64,000 nt of DNA from Narthecium ossifragum (lineage: Eukaryota; Streptophyta; Magnoliopsida; Dioscoreales; Nartheciaceae): contig OY986964.1 of the NCBI GenBank assembly GCA_963920575.1, positions 15,675,460-15,739,459 on the forward strand, written 5' to 3'. Below the pieces are notes generated by a model. The model did not search any database, was not told the origin of the DNA, and was given only the letters and a program-made list of their open reading frames with translations. Positions 23,777 through 34,331 of this stretch are shown one piece after another; the first letter of the stretch is position 1; each line of letters starts with the position of its first letter. Position numbers and translations under genes: made by a program.

Positions 23777-26700
23777 ATGTTTCTGCAATTCTTCAAAGAA
23801 AAATTCCTACGAAGTGTAGGGATCCAGGTATGTTTACTATCCCATGTACAATTGGTAACACCAAATTTGAGAAAGCTATGTTAGATTTGAGAGCTTCTAT
23901 CAATGTCATGCCATATTCTATATATTCTTCTTTAAAACTTGGGCCTTTGAATGAAACTGGTGTTGTGATTCAACTGGCTGACAGATCTAACGCCTATCCT
24001 AAAGGTGTAGTTGAAGATATTCTTATGCAGGTCAATGATTTAGTTTTCTCTGCTGATTTTTATGTGCTTGATATGGAGAATGGTGATCATAGTACTCCTA
24101 TTTTGTTGGGAAGACCTTTCTTGAAGACATCCAAGACTAAGATAGATGTCCATAGTGGCACACTTACCATGGAATTTGATGGTGAAACTGTTAAGTTTAA
24201 TATTTATGATGCCATGAAATATCCTGCTGATGATTGTTCAGTGTATTCAATTGATGTGATTGATTATTTATCACTGGAAGTTTTTGAACTTAGTGATAAA
24301 GATGAATTGGAAGTGGCTATTAGCAAATCTCTTGAGGAAGAAAATGAGGAGCTATCTTTGAGTACTAATTTGCAGGAAACTGTTGCAACATTGAATGATT
24401 TTTCGATAATTCAGCAATCATGTAACGATTCTTCTAGTTCATTACCTGTATCTAATGAGAAATCATTACCTTCTGAATTGCAAGCACCTATTCCAGATCT
24501 GAAACCTCTTCCTAATCATCTTAAATATGCTTTTCTTGGAGATGAAGGAGTATTACCAGTGATTATCTCCAATAACCTTAGTGCACCACAGGAAGAAAAA
24601 CTTGTGCAGGTTCTTAAGGAGCATAAGACAACTATTGGTTGGACAATTGCAGACATCAAGGGAATCAGTCCAAGTACATGTATGCATCGTATCTTGCTTG
24701 AAGAGGGAGCGAAACCTTCCCGCCAACCACAAAGAAGGTTAAATCCGCCCATGATGGATGTTGTAAAGAAGGAGATCCTCAAACTGCTTGAAGTTGGAGT
24801 GATCTATCCTATTTCGGATAGCACTTGGGTTAGTCCAGTTCAAGTTGTTCCTAAAAAGACAGGAATAACCGTGGTGAGAAATCACAAAGATGAGTTAGTT
24901 CCCACCCGTGTGCAAAATGGGTGGAGGGTTTGTATTGATTACAGAAAATTAAATGCTATAACCCGCAAGGACCACTTTCCTTTACCTTTTATTGATCAGA
25001 TGCTTGAAAGGTTAGCTGGTCATTCTTATTATTGTTTTCTTGATGGTTATTCAGGGTATTTTCAGATTACAATTGCCCCTGAAGATCAGGGAAAGACGAC
25101 GTTCACATGCCCATTTGGAACTTTTGCATATCGTCGCATGCCTTTTGGTCTTTGCAACGCCCCAGCTACTTTCCAAAGGTGTATGGTTAGTATATTCTCA
25201 GATTATATTGAACAGATCATAGAGGTTTTTATGAATGATTTCACAGTTTATGGAAACTCCTTTGATAATTGTTTACATAACCTTACACTTGTTCTTCAAA
25301 GATGCATAGAAACTAGCCTTGTGTTAAATTCTGAGAAATGTCATTTCATAGGTGAACAAGGTATAGTTTTGGGTCATGTTGTTTCATCTAAAGGAATTGA
25401 GGTTGATAAAGCTAAAGTTGATGTCATTCAATCTTTACCTTATCCCACTAGTGTGCGGGAAGTTCGTTCTTTTCTTGGACATGCAGGTTTTTACCGAAGA
25501 TTCATCAAGGACTTCTCCAAAATAGCATTACCGTTGTGCACGTTGTTACAAAAGGACAAGGCTTTTGAGTTCGATGAAGCATGCAAAAAGGCATTTGATA
25601 AGCTGAAGGAATTGTTGACTTCTACTCCAATTATTCAACCCCCAGACTGGAGCGTTCCTTTCGAGATAATGTGTGATGCAAGTGATTATGCAGTGGGCGC
25701 AGTTTTGGGTCAAAAAATAGGAAGATCTTCTCATGCAATTTACTATGCTTCCAAGACTTTGGATGATGCCCAGAGAAATTATTCTACAACTGAAAAAGAA
25801 CTTTTAGCTGTAGTGTTTGCTTTAGAAAAATTTCGTTCTTATTTACTTGGTACTAAAGTCATTGTTTATTCTGATCATGCAGCCCTTCGTTATTTAATGA
25901 CGTAGAAGGAGGCAAAGCCGAGATTAATCCGATGGATACTTCTCTTGAGTGAATTTGATTTGGAGATAAAAGACAAAAGAGGAACAGAAAATCGAGTTGC
26001 AGATCATCTGAGTCGGTTAGTTCATGTGGAGGATAAACTTCGTCTACAGAAAACATTCCCTGATGAACAATTGTTTTCTGCAACTGTGACATTACCTTGG
26101 TATGCAAATATTGTGAATTATTTGGTTACTAATATGTTACCTTCTGAATTGTCTAAGGCTCAAAGAGATAAGATTAAAAGTGATGCTAAATATTATGTGT
26201 GGGATGACCCATTTTTATGGAAGCATTGTGCAGATCAAGTAATAAGAAGGTGTGTTCCTGAAAATGAAATTATTTTTATACTCACTTTTTGTCATTCTTA
26301 TGCTTGTGGAGGTCACTTTGGAGTTAAGAGAACGGCCAGAAAAGTGTTAGAATGTGGTTTCTATTGGCCTTCTTTATTTCGAGATTCATACTTTCTTTGT
26401 AAATCATGTGAAAATTGTCAAAATACAGGTAATATATCCCAAAGGAATGAGATGCCACAAACCCCCATATTATTTTGCGAAATTTTTGATGTTTGGGACA
26501 TTGATTTCATGGGTCCGTTCCCTATATCTTTTGGTTATGTTTATATTCTACTTGCTGTGGATTATGTTTCAAAATGGGTAGAAGCTAAAGCTACCAGGAC
26601 TGATGATTCTAAAGTTGTTGCAGATTTTATCAAGTCTAACATATTATCCAGGTTTGGAATTCCAAGAGCTTTCATAAGTGATCGAGGCACGCACTTTTGC

Positions 26701-27393
26701 AATCGAACTGTGGAGGCGTTGCTAAGGAAGTACCATGTGACCCATAAGGTATCAACCGCCTATCATCCGCAAACGAGTGGACAAGCGGAAGTGTCAAATC
26801 GAGAGATCAAGTCCATCATTGAAAAGACGGTAAATCCAAATAGAAAAGATTGGAGTTTGCGTTTGGATGATGCGTTGTGGGCATATAGAACTGCATATAA
26901 AGCACCCATCGGTATGTCACCTTATCGCTTGATATTTGGGAAACCATGTCACCTTCCAATTGAGTTAGAACATAAAGCTTATTGGGCTATCAAGAGCTTT
27001 AATATGAACGTGGATGAGAGTGGAGAACACAGGAAGTTGCAACTGCAAGAATTAGAGGAAATTCGCAATGATGCCTATGAGAGCGCTAGGATTTACAAGG
27101 AAAAGACAAAAGCTTTTCATGATAAGATGATCTCTAGAAAGGAGTTTAAAGTTGGTCAAAAAGTTCTCCTTTACCAATCACGCTTACGTTTGTTTCCAGG
27201 TAAGTTGCGTTCTCGTTGGATTTGACCTTTTATTGTTACTAATGTTTTTTCTCATGGTGCAGTTGAAATTCAAAGTTTAGCCACTTCCAAAATGTTTACG
27301 GTGAATGGCCATCGACTTAAACCTTTCTATGAAGGCGTTCTAACAGAAAAGTTGGAAAAATTGGACCTTGACGAGCCAACTTATACTGATTAA
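23777..27393 (+). pseudogene. pol: A2 pol with FMND active site and two stops
   Basis: Protease, RT, RNase H and integrase in one frame. In protease the motif reads DLRAS instead of DLGAS, a probably damaging Gly to Arg change. RT has FMND at 25228-25239: the first aspartate of the catalytic pair is Asn (AAT at 25234-25236), which should abolish polymerase activity. An AAG codon became TAG at 25903-25905 in RNase H, and a Gly codon became TGA at 27223-27225 in the integrase C-terminal module. The reading frame resumes to the TAA at 27391-27393. The integrase finger keeps CKSCENC, unlike A1. The DDE core motifs DIDFMGP, SDRGTHF and GQAEVSNRE are present. Confidence 0.88.
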
Positions 27394-28827
27394 AGAAGCA
27401 AGTATGAAGTCGAGCCAATGACAATAAACAAAGGCGCTGCTTGGGAGGCAACCCAAGGGAAGTTCCTTCCTTTCTCTTTTTATTTTCGCATTTCCATTTT
27501 AGTTATTTTTGCTTTTCTTTGCATTCCACCTTCCATTGGGGACAATGTCAGTTTCAAGTGTGGGGGAGGAGATCTAGGTTGCATATGCCATGAGCAAGAA
27601 TTAGTTAAGCTTGACATTTTCATAACATGATTGAATGAGTAATTTTGCGACTTAGAATTAATTAGTTGAGTTATTTTCCTTGAGATGGTAGTGACTAAAT
27701 GAGTAGACAAAAGCTGGTGAGATTTTGAGCCTTTAGACTGACACATTCATATCAGTCTCACTAATTTCTTTCAGGAGAGATATTCTTCCATGGATTTGTT
27801 TTTCTAGAACTTGCTTTAATTCTATTCGAGGTCACATTGACACATGCAGACATGAACATGATTAAGGCCATTTTTGTTATAAGTTACTTAAGCCAAATAG
27901 CCTACCTTGTGATTAATTTTTCCTTTTGCTAAACACCTTTGAGCTTTATTGACTTTATTGTTAACCCACATTACAAGCTTTAAACCTGAAAAAAATATAT
28001 TTCCGTTACCCAAGCCATGAAACTAGTGGAGCATTGATCATTATTTTGACATGTATGGGTGCAAAAGTTCAAGTGTGGGGGTGTTTGGATTTGTGGTTTG
28101 GCTATATTTGAAAAAAAAAAAGAAAAAGAAAAAAAAAAGAAACGAAAGTGAAGGAGGAAATTGTTTCTCATGTTACAAAATGTGTGTATGAATCCTCCTA
28201 ATACTCCAAGAAAGGGGTATGTTTATGTATGATCTCTACAAAGGTGGAAGTTTTTGCAAAAGATTCTTCACCATTTCAGTTAAAAAGTATTCCTTTGAAC
28301 AATCTCTTTGCCAATGTGGTAATGTTATATGGTTCGAGTATGTTAAAGCAAAGTTGAGGAAGTTGTTGAATGGAGTGATTGGTTGTACATGTCTTATTGA
28401 TGTATTTTTGCTCCATTAGTTCCATTGGCTTTTGAGTTACATTCTCAAATATTTCCCACCTTAATCCTGGACCCCATTACAACCTTTTGAAGTCCTTATG
28501 ATTTGTATTATGCATGTGATTCTAGTGGGGGAGAATGAGAAGATATGCAAGCTGATGGTAGATCATTTTCATTGGAATGAATTTGAGTGAAATACATACC
28601 CTTCAAACACATGAGAGTTGAGTGTTAATTTCCGTGAGGGTCTACTTATTTAGTATGCTTCATCTTCAAGTGAAAATGCTTATTGATTATTTTTAAGTTG
28701 TTTAAAAATGTTTGTTCATGATATGTTATGAGTTGTGAAGAGCTTGATTGTTCTTTGTTGATGGTGTTGCAACCTTGATTTCTTGAGTAGAGTGAATTTT
28801 AGTTTTGCCCGAGGACGAGCAAAAGCT
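27394..28827 (+). other. A2 3' non-coding region
   Basis: Collinear with 12979-14388 of A1. It has the hairpin CTTGGG-AGGCAA-CCCAAG at 27440-27457 and G-tracts AAGTGTGGGGG at 27556-27566 and 28071-28081, with an A-rich run near 28110-28140. It has a roughly 60-bp segment near 28618-28700 that A1 lacks but A3 keeps. No gene is called. Confidence 0.7.
27440..27457 (+). ncRNA. Conserved hairpin with AGGCAA loop (A2)
   Basis: CTTGGG-AGGCAA-CCCAAG, same as A1, 46 nt after the pol stop. Confidence 0.5.
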
Positions 28828-28842
28828 AAGTGTGGGGGAATT
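28828..28842 (+). other. Polypurine tract of A2
   Basis: AAGTGTGGGGGAATT directly before the 3' LTR, as in A1. Confidence 0.8.
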
Positions 28843-30572
28843 TGATGAGAATGCATAATGTTATATTTTTATCCCTTAATATTTAGTCTCCTATGCTTAT
28901 TTAGTTCCTAAATACACTCATTACTCTTATATTTTGATTTAGGATGCAATTGAAGTCCTTAAGTCGAAAAGAAGTTGAAAAGAGTGCATGGATCAACTTT
29001 AAAGATTTATCTGTACCTGCTCATGAAGAACCAGAGGATGTGCCATACATGGTTGGAAAGTTCTTGAAGTCTAGATTCTGGAAAATTTTACGGTTCGTGA
29101 TTCCGAGTTTCCTAAAGGAAGTTACGGCAATTTCAGTACCGATGCGCAGTCTGAATGGCAGAAAGGAAAATAAGCTGGAAGTCCGAGCGATCCACCGATC
29201 GATCGGACCACGCAAAAACGTGACAGAACATGTGTTTTTCAGCCACAACACATCCGATCGATCCCTCTATCGCTCCTATGGGGTCCAATCGATCCGACAC
29301 CAATGGTCCGATCGATCGGACTCGGAAAAAGTCAAAAACAACAGATTTTTACTCAACCAATCGATCCAGCACTTACAGTTCGATCGATCGGACTTGGGAA
29401 TTAAAGGGCGACAGAACGTATGCTTTTTAGAGGAACACAGTTCGATCGATCGGACCATCGATCGAACTCGGGAAGAGCCAGAGACGAAGGATTTTTACGA
29501 AATCGATCGATCCGACTCCCTTAGTCCGATCGATCGGGCTCGGGCGTGAATAGAAGTTGAAGATTTTAATGAGACCGATCGATCCAGCATCCAAGGTTCG
29601 ATCGATCGGACTTTCCCAGTAACAAAAATCAACGATTGTGATCTAATCCGAGGGAGGATACAATTGAGGCTATAAATATGACTCTTTCTAGGGTTTGAGG
29701 GGGGATTGTTGGACACTTTTGGCTACTCTTTCTCCTCTTTTATATTTTTTTCTAGGTTTTCTTTTGCTTTATGAAATCTTTTGGAGGATTGTTCTCGATG
29801 GCCCTGCGTGGTTAAATCTTGATCCTTGGTCGAGGAGACTAAAACCTCGGAATCAATGAAACAGTGAGATCTAATTTATTTTTATTGTTCAGTTTATACA
29901 TGAGTATTGGATGTTCTTCTGAGATTAAATCTTCATGATTACCTTGTCTAATTGCTAAGAGGCCTACTAGTTTATTATTCATTGTGATCTACCGTTAGGT
30001 TTGATATCAAATCCGGAATTGTTTGATCCCTCTAATCTGCGAAGCAACTAGGATCTAATAATTTACTGCTGATCAGATCTTGTTAGATCTTAGGAAGAAT
30101 ATTCAACTAGATTAAATGCAACCGCTTGTGCTTGTGTTGTTTAGCTTCATCGATCTCCCTATTCTTAACGCTGCTACTAGATTAAATCTACTGCGCTTGT
30201 CTTAGGTTGTCTAGTAGTTAGGGTTGATTAGATCGCTTGTTTCTAATTAACTATGATCGAGGAGAGCTTCGAATTGAATTCGGACGGTGAATATTCATGG
30301 TATAAATTGATTGATATTTGCATCTATGATCAGTTATTGGATTCCGATGGTGGATGTTGACTCAGACCAAGGTTTGTTCTCTTGATTTAACTCGTTTCTT
30401 CGCTTTAGATTATTTCTTTACTGTTTTTCCTCACGTTTAAAACCCCCCCATCTTTGTTCTCTTAGCACAAAACTAGGCTAAACACTCTTCGTGGGATCGA
30501 CTCGTACTCGCACTACTACATTCATTTTAACGGGTATTGATTTTATTTTTGAGTGCCTGCGACAGCACATCA
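28843..30572 (+). repeat. A2 3' LTR
   Basis: 1730 bp, TGATGAG...CACATCA. The palindrome array is at about 29186-29612 and TATAAATA at 29671-29678. The longest open frame across the U3 block and array (201 codons from 28944) is judged incidental. Confidence 0.92.
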
Positions 30573-30723
30573 CCAGGCGATGTGGGATTGCTTACCCGGC
30601 TACCCGACTCATCCCCGCCCTCCAGGCGCAGGCATCTTGTCCCACGGTAGACCCAGCGGGCCTCACAATCCACCCCCCTTGGGGGCCCAGCGTCCTCGCT
30701 GGCACAATTTCCGGCTGGGAACT

Positions 30724-30736
30724 GGCTCTGATACCA
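30724..30736 (-). other. TRIM primer binding site, initiator tRNA-Met (copy 1)
   Basis: The minus strand reads TGGTATCAGAGCC, complementary to the 3' end of initiator tRNA-Met, 3 bp from the LTR end. Confidence 0.85.
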
Positions 30737-30739
30737 TAC

Positions 30740-31107
30740 TATAACGCCCCGACCCTCCACTGGGCCCCAGCCCACGGGCTCCCGGTCCGACCAGGATCCA
30801 CCCTAGGGCCCCACCCGACACAATCTTGTCCGCTTTTGGCTCACCGCAGAAATTTGGGAAAACTTCCCAGTAGGTCACCCATCGTGTGACTACTCCATGT
30901 CGAGCACGCTTAAGCTTGCAGTTTTTCTGACGGATCACTGCCAGCACGGCTTTAAAACGCGTTGTGTCTATTAAGGGCTTACTATATACTTATATCGAAC
31001 CCCAGACCATACCCATGCGTTGTGAGATTGCTTACCCGGCTACCCGACTCAGCCTCGCCCTCCAGGCGCAGGCATCTTGTCCCACGGTAGACCCAGCGGG
31101 CCTAACA
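30740..31107 (-). repeat. Complete TRIM LTR in the array
   Basis: 368 bp, the same length as the solo LTR at 37270-37637. The first plus-strand bases are TATAACGCC, where the other copies have TGTAAC. Confidence 0.85.
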
Positions 31108-31163
31108 ATCCACCCCCCTTGGAGGCCCAGCGTCCTCGCTTGCACAATTTTCGGCTAGGAACC

Positions 31164-31176
31164 GGCTCTGATACCA
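31164..31176 (-). other. TRIM primer binding site, initiator tRNA-Met (copy 2)
   Basis: TGGTATCAGAGCC on the minus strand, as in copy 1, 440 bp away. Confidence 0.85.
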
Positions 31177-31464
31177 TACTGTAACACCCCGGCCCTCCAC
31201 TAGGCCCCGCCCCGCGGGCTCCCGGTCCGACCAGGATCCACCCGAGGGCCCCACCCGACACAATATTTTCCGCTTTTGGCTCACCGCAGAAATCTGGGAA
31301 AACTTCCCAGTATGTCACCCATCCCGGGACCGCTCCAAGGCAAGCACGCTTAACCTTGGAGTTTTCTGGCGGATCACTGCCAGCACGGCTTTAAAACGCG
31401 TTGTGTCTATTAAGGGCTTACTATATACTTATATCGAACCCCGGAACATACCCAGGCGTTGTGG

Positions 31465-32310
31465 GATCTTCGGCGACAGTTCTGGTGGCGTGGGATGAAG
31501 AGGGCAGTGACGGAGTTCGTACCGCGCTGCCTTACCTGTCAGAAGGTCAAGGCAGAGCACCAGCGGACTCCGGGGTTACTTCAGCCGCTTCCACTAGCTG
31601 AGTGGAAGTGGGAGCACATCACGATGGACTTCGTGCCGGACTACCGAGATCCCCTAGGGGGAATGACGCGATTTGGGTCATCGTTGATCGATTGACCAAA
31701 TCGGCGCACTTCCTACCTATGCGGGTGACAGACTCGACCGACAGGTTGGGTAGCTTGTACGTCAGAGAGGTGGTCAGACTACAAGGAGTTCCAGTTTCTA
31801 TCATGTCAGACCGTGACCCCAGGTTCACCAGCAGGTTCTGGTGCGACTTTCAGGAGGCAGTTGGCACACTCCTGACTTTCAGTACGGCATTCCATCCGCA
31901 GACAGAAGGACAGTCAGAGCGGACTATCCAGATCTTGGAGGACATGCTGAGAGCATGTGTCCTCGACGCAGGAGGCAGCTGGGAGGAGCACGTTCCCTTG
32001 GTGGAGTTCGCCTACAACAACAGCTACCAGTCCAGTCTTGGAGTAGCACCTTTCGAGGCGTTGTACGGTAGGCCGTGTCGTTCCCCAGTGTGCTGGACAG
32101 AGGTTGGAGAGGCTTCACTCACCGGTCCAGACATCGTCAGGCAGTCGTCAGAGAGGTTAGTGTAGATCAGGCAGAGGCTTCTGACGGCTCAGAGCCGACA
32201 GAAGAGTTATGCAGATCAGAGGCGACGACCGTTGGAGTTTGCAGTCGGCGACCGAGTGTTCTTGCGAGCGTCGCCGTACAGAGGTTCTGTCAGGTTTGGC
32301 TAGAGGTGGC
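31465..32310 (+). pseudogene. Chromovirus-type integrase fragment, placed before protease
   Basis: This is GC-rich and differs from the Athila-like elements. It starts inside the integrase finger: QFWWRGMKR, then C-LT-C-QKVKAEHQ, while the two His of HHCC are missing. Then come [22 protein letters not shown] and [15 protein letters not shown] (the DDE core), LYGRPCRSP, and the C-terminal [12 protein letters not shown] frameshift lies near 31635 and a TAG at 32163-32165, probably from CAG. It stops near 32310 and runs directly into protease sequence, which in an intact element lies far upstream of integrase. No chromodomain is seen, so the Tekay/Del-like assignment rests on sequence resemblance. 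Confidence 0.8.
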
Positions 32311-34243
32311 ACAGTTTGTAGACTCACCGATCGGCGGCACAGTCAGGGTAGACCGGGTCTGCCGATCTTGTTCTTTGGAGGTTGGAGGCCTCCGTTTCTG
32401 TCTAGACCTGCGGGTACTAGACATGACAGGCTTCGATGTGATACTCGGTATGGACTGGTTAGCAGCATACCGAGCTATCATCGAATGTGGTCGCCGGAGG
32501 GTGGTCGCTTGGACACCCGATGGGACACAGTTTGTGTTGTTGGGGGATCGGTTTTCAGCCGATTCCTTTGCTTGTGGTGTGGGGAGGCGTGGCAGCGTGC
32601 TTTCAACCTTGCTGGCCAGCCTGTCCCTGTTTGGATCAGAGGGAGTGCAGCAGAGCGGTTTTCCCAGGATCATGTGCGACTACACAGACGTGTTTCCCGA
32701 GGTGTTACCAGGGCTTCCACCGCCCAGAGAGGTCGATTTTGAGATCGACCTGGTACCGGGTACCGCACCGATCTCTCTCCCAGCTTTCAGGATGGCACCA
32801 GCAGAGCAGAGTGAGTTGAGGACTCAGCTAGACGAGCTTATCAGCAGAGGTTTCATCCGTCCCAGCATGTCTCCCTTGGGGGCGCCAGTGTTGTTCGCGA
32901 AGAAGAAGGATGGTACCCTTCGACTTTGCATAGACTACAGGCGGCTCAACAGGGTGACGGTGAAGAACCGGTATCCGATGATGCCGAGGATCGACGACTT
33001 GTTTGATCAGTTGCGAGGATCTTCGGTGTTCTCGAAGATCGACCTCCGCACCGGCTACCATCTGTTGAGGGTTCGGGATTGCGACATCCCGAAGACGACT
33101 TTTCGGACTCGGTACGGCCTGTACGAGTTTGTGGTGATGCCGTTTGGGCTGACGAACGCACCAGCAGCGTTCATAGATCTCATGCAGAGGATCTTCCGGC
33201 CTTTCCTAGACGAGTTCGTGGTGGTGTTCGTCGACGACATCCTTATCTACTCCCGGTCAGAGGCGGAGCACAAGCGACACTTGGCGACAGTGTTGTAGCT
33301 ACTTCGGGAGCATCGGCTTTATGCCAAGGCTTCCAAGTGCGAGTTCTGGCTTGCACAGGTGGGATTCCTTGGACACGTGGTGTCGACAGCAGGGATCTCA
33401 GTTGACCCGGCCAAGGTCGAGGCAGTGTTACAGTGGCAGAGACCGAGGACAGTGTTTGAGGTCCGTAGTTTCTTAGGCCTGGCGGGTTACTACAGACGGT
33501 TCGTGCGGGACTTCTCCAAGGTTGCCGGACCGTTGACCAGACTGACACAGAAGGCCGTCCCGTTCGTGTGGGATGATGCTTGTGAGCGAGCCTTCGTGGA
33601 GCTGAGGACGAGGTTGACCAGTGCGCCAGTGCTGATCGTCCCCGAGCGAGGTGTTGGTTACAGTGTTTACTGCGACACCAGCGGTGAGGGTTTGGGGTGT
33701 GTCCTCATGCAGGAGGGCCACGTAGTTTCCTATGGTTCTCGTCAGCTGAAGAACCATGAGAGGAACTACCCGACTCACGACTTGGAGCTAGCAGCGGTGG
33801 TCTTCACCCTGAAGACCTGGCAGCATTATCTCTATGGCGAGAAGTTCTCAGTCTTCTCGGACCATAAGAGTTTGAGGCACGTTTTCACCCAACGTGACCT
33901 CAACCTGAGGCAGCGACGCTGGATGGAGCTACTAGAGGACTACGACTTCGAGTTGCATTACCATCCTGGTAAGGCAAACGTCGTAGCAGACGCGCTGAGC
34001 AGACAGGTGAGAGACACCAGAGCAGCAGTTGCAGGGTTGTCAGTGCGGCAGTGGCAGGCTCTAGAGACAGCGGGCCAGTTGGGGCTCGAGTTTGAGGATC
34101 GAGGATCCAGCAGCTTCCTCTACGCAGTGCAGAGTATGCCAGCAGTTCTAGCCAGAGTGTTGGAGGCAAAACACAGTGACCCAGAGCTCGAGGAGTTACG
34201 CACAGCAGCGGGCACGGAGGGCGCAGACGGAGACTGGACAGTA
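32310..34243 (+). pseudogene. Chromovirus-type protease, RT and RNase H fragment
   Basis: One frame with a single stop. It opens in the middle of the protease domain ([15 protein letters not shown], then [16 protein letters not shown]); the active-site DSG part is missing. RT follows: [39 protein letters not shown] and catalytic FVDD at 33227-33238. A TAG at 33296-33298 replaces a Gln codon. Next are GFLGHVVS and [12 protein letters not shown], then RNase H ([51 protein letters not shown]). It ends in the linker before integrase (SDPELEELR) and meets the right inverted repeat of K. About 20-40 residues would separate this end from the integrase start at 31465, so the pol is circularly permuted. 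Confidence 0.82.
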
Positions 34244-34326
34244 TCGCCAGCTTTGTTTTCCACGTTTTGTAGGTTCCGGTTCGCGTCGCCAGCCCCGGTT
34301 GGGCTTTCGCGGGTCGGGGCGCGACA
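34244..34326 (-). repeat. Right terminal inverted repeat of K
   Basis: Inverted partner of 19930-20012, ending GGGTCGGGGCGCGACA. The TSD CATCA follows at 34327-34331. Confidence 0.85.
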
Positions 34327-34331
34327 CATCA

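Larger units (their letters stand above)
20118..30572 (+). mobile_element. A2: Athila-like retrotransposon, TSD CCAGG
   Basis: 10,455 bp, with LTRs of 1729 and 1730 bp and identical TSDs CCAGG at 20113-20117 and 30573-30577. The layout is the same as A1: tRNA-Asp primer site, gag-pol frame, 3' region with hairpin and three G-tracts, polypurine tract. The coding region has two frameshifts, two stops and a changed RT active site, so it cannot make its own proteins. It is inserted in the TRIM-like part of K. Confidence 0.93.
30578..31467 (-). mobile_element. Tandem TRIM array: three LTRs separated by two 72-bp internals
   Basis: A miniature LTR retrotransposon on the minus strand, repeated in tandem with a period of 440 bp. 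The order on the plus strand is: end of a first LTR (to 30667), internal 30668-30739, complete LTR 30740-31107 (368 bp), internal 31108-31179, third LTR from 31180, cut at about 31467 where chromovirus integrase begins. Each internal has the tRNA-Met primer site next to one LTR and a purine tract (minus strand AAGGGGGGTGGAT) next to the other. On the minus strand the LTR starts TGTGAGGCCCG and ends GTGTTACA. No protein is encoded. A solo copy at 37270-37637 confirms the LTR limits. Confidence 0.85.
19930..34326. mobile_element. K: composite insertion with 83-bp inverted ends, TSD CATCA
   Basis: The left end reads TGTCGCGCCCCGACCC and the right end is its inverted copy. The match runs 83 bp with 4 mismatches (19930-20012 against 34244-34326). 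CATCA is duplicated at 19925-19929 and 34327-34331. An uninserted copy of the site at 59901-59920 has CATCA once, so both ends came from one insertion. Without A2, the interior is about 3.9 kb: a TRIM tandem array and a chromovirus pol in the order integrase, protease, RT, RNase H. The end sequence resembles the inverted 3' end of LTR family X (TGTCACACCCCGACCC). The 5-bp TSD and TG...CA tips point to integrase-mediated insertion. A Pack-MULE is less likely because its TSD would be 9-11 bp. Confidence 0.7.

Noticed and set aside
31049..31318. Overlapping frames in the TRIM array as genes
   Set aside because: They span LTR and primer site borders and follow from high GC content; the unit is non-coding.
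19930..34326. K as a Pack-MULE
   Set aside because: The TSD is 5 bp, confirmed by an uninserted copy; Mutator-like elements make 9-11 bp duplications.
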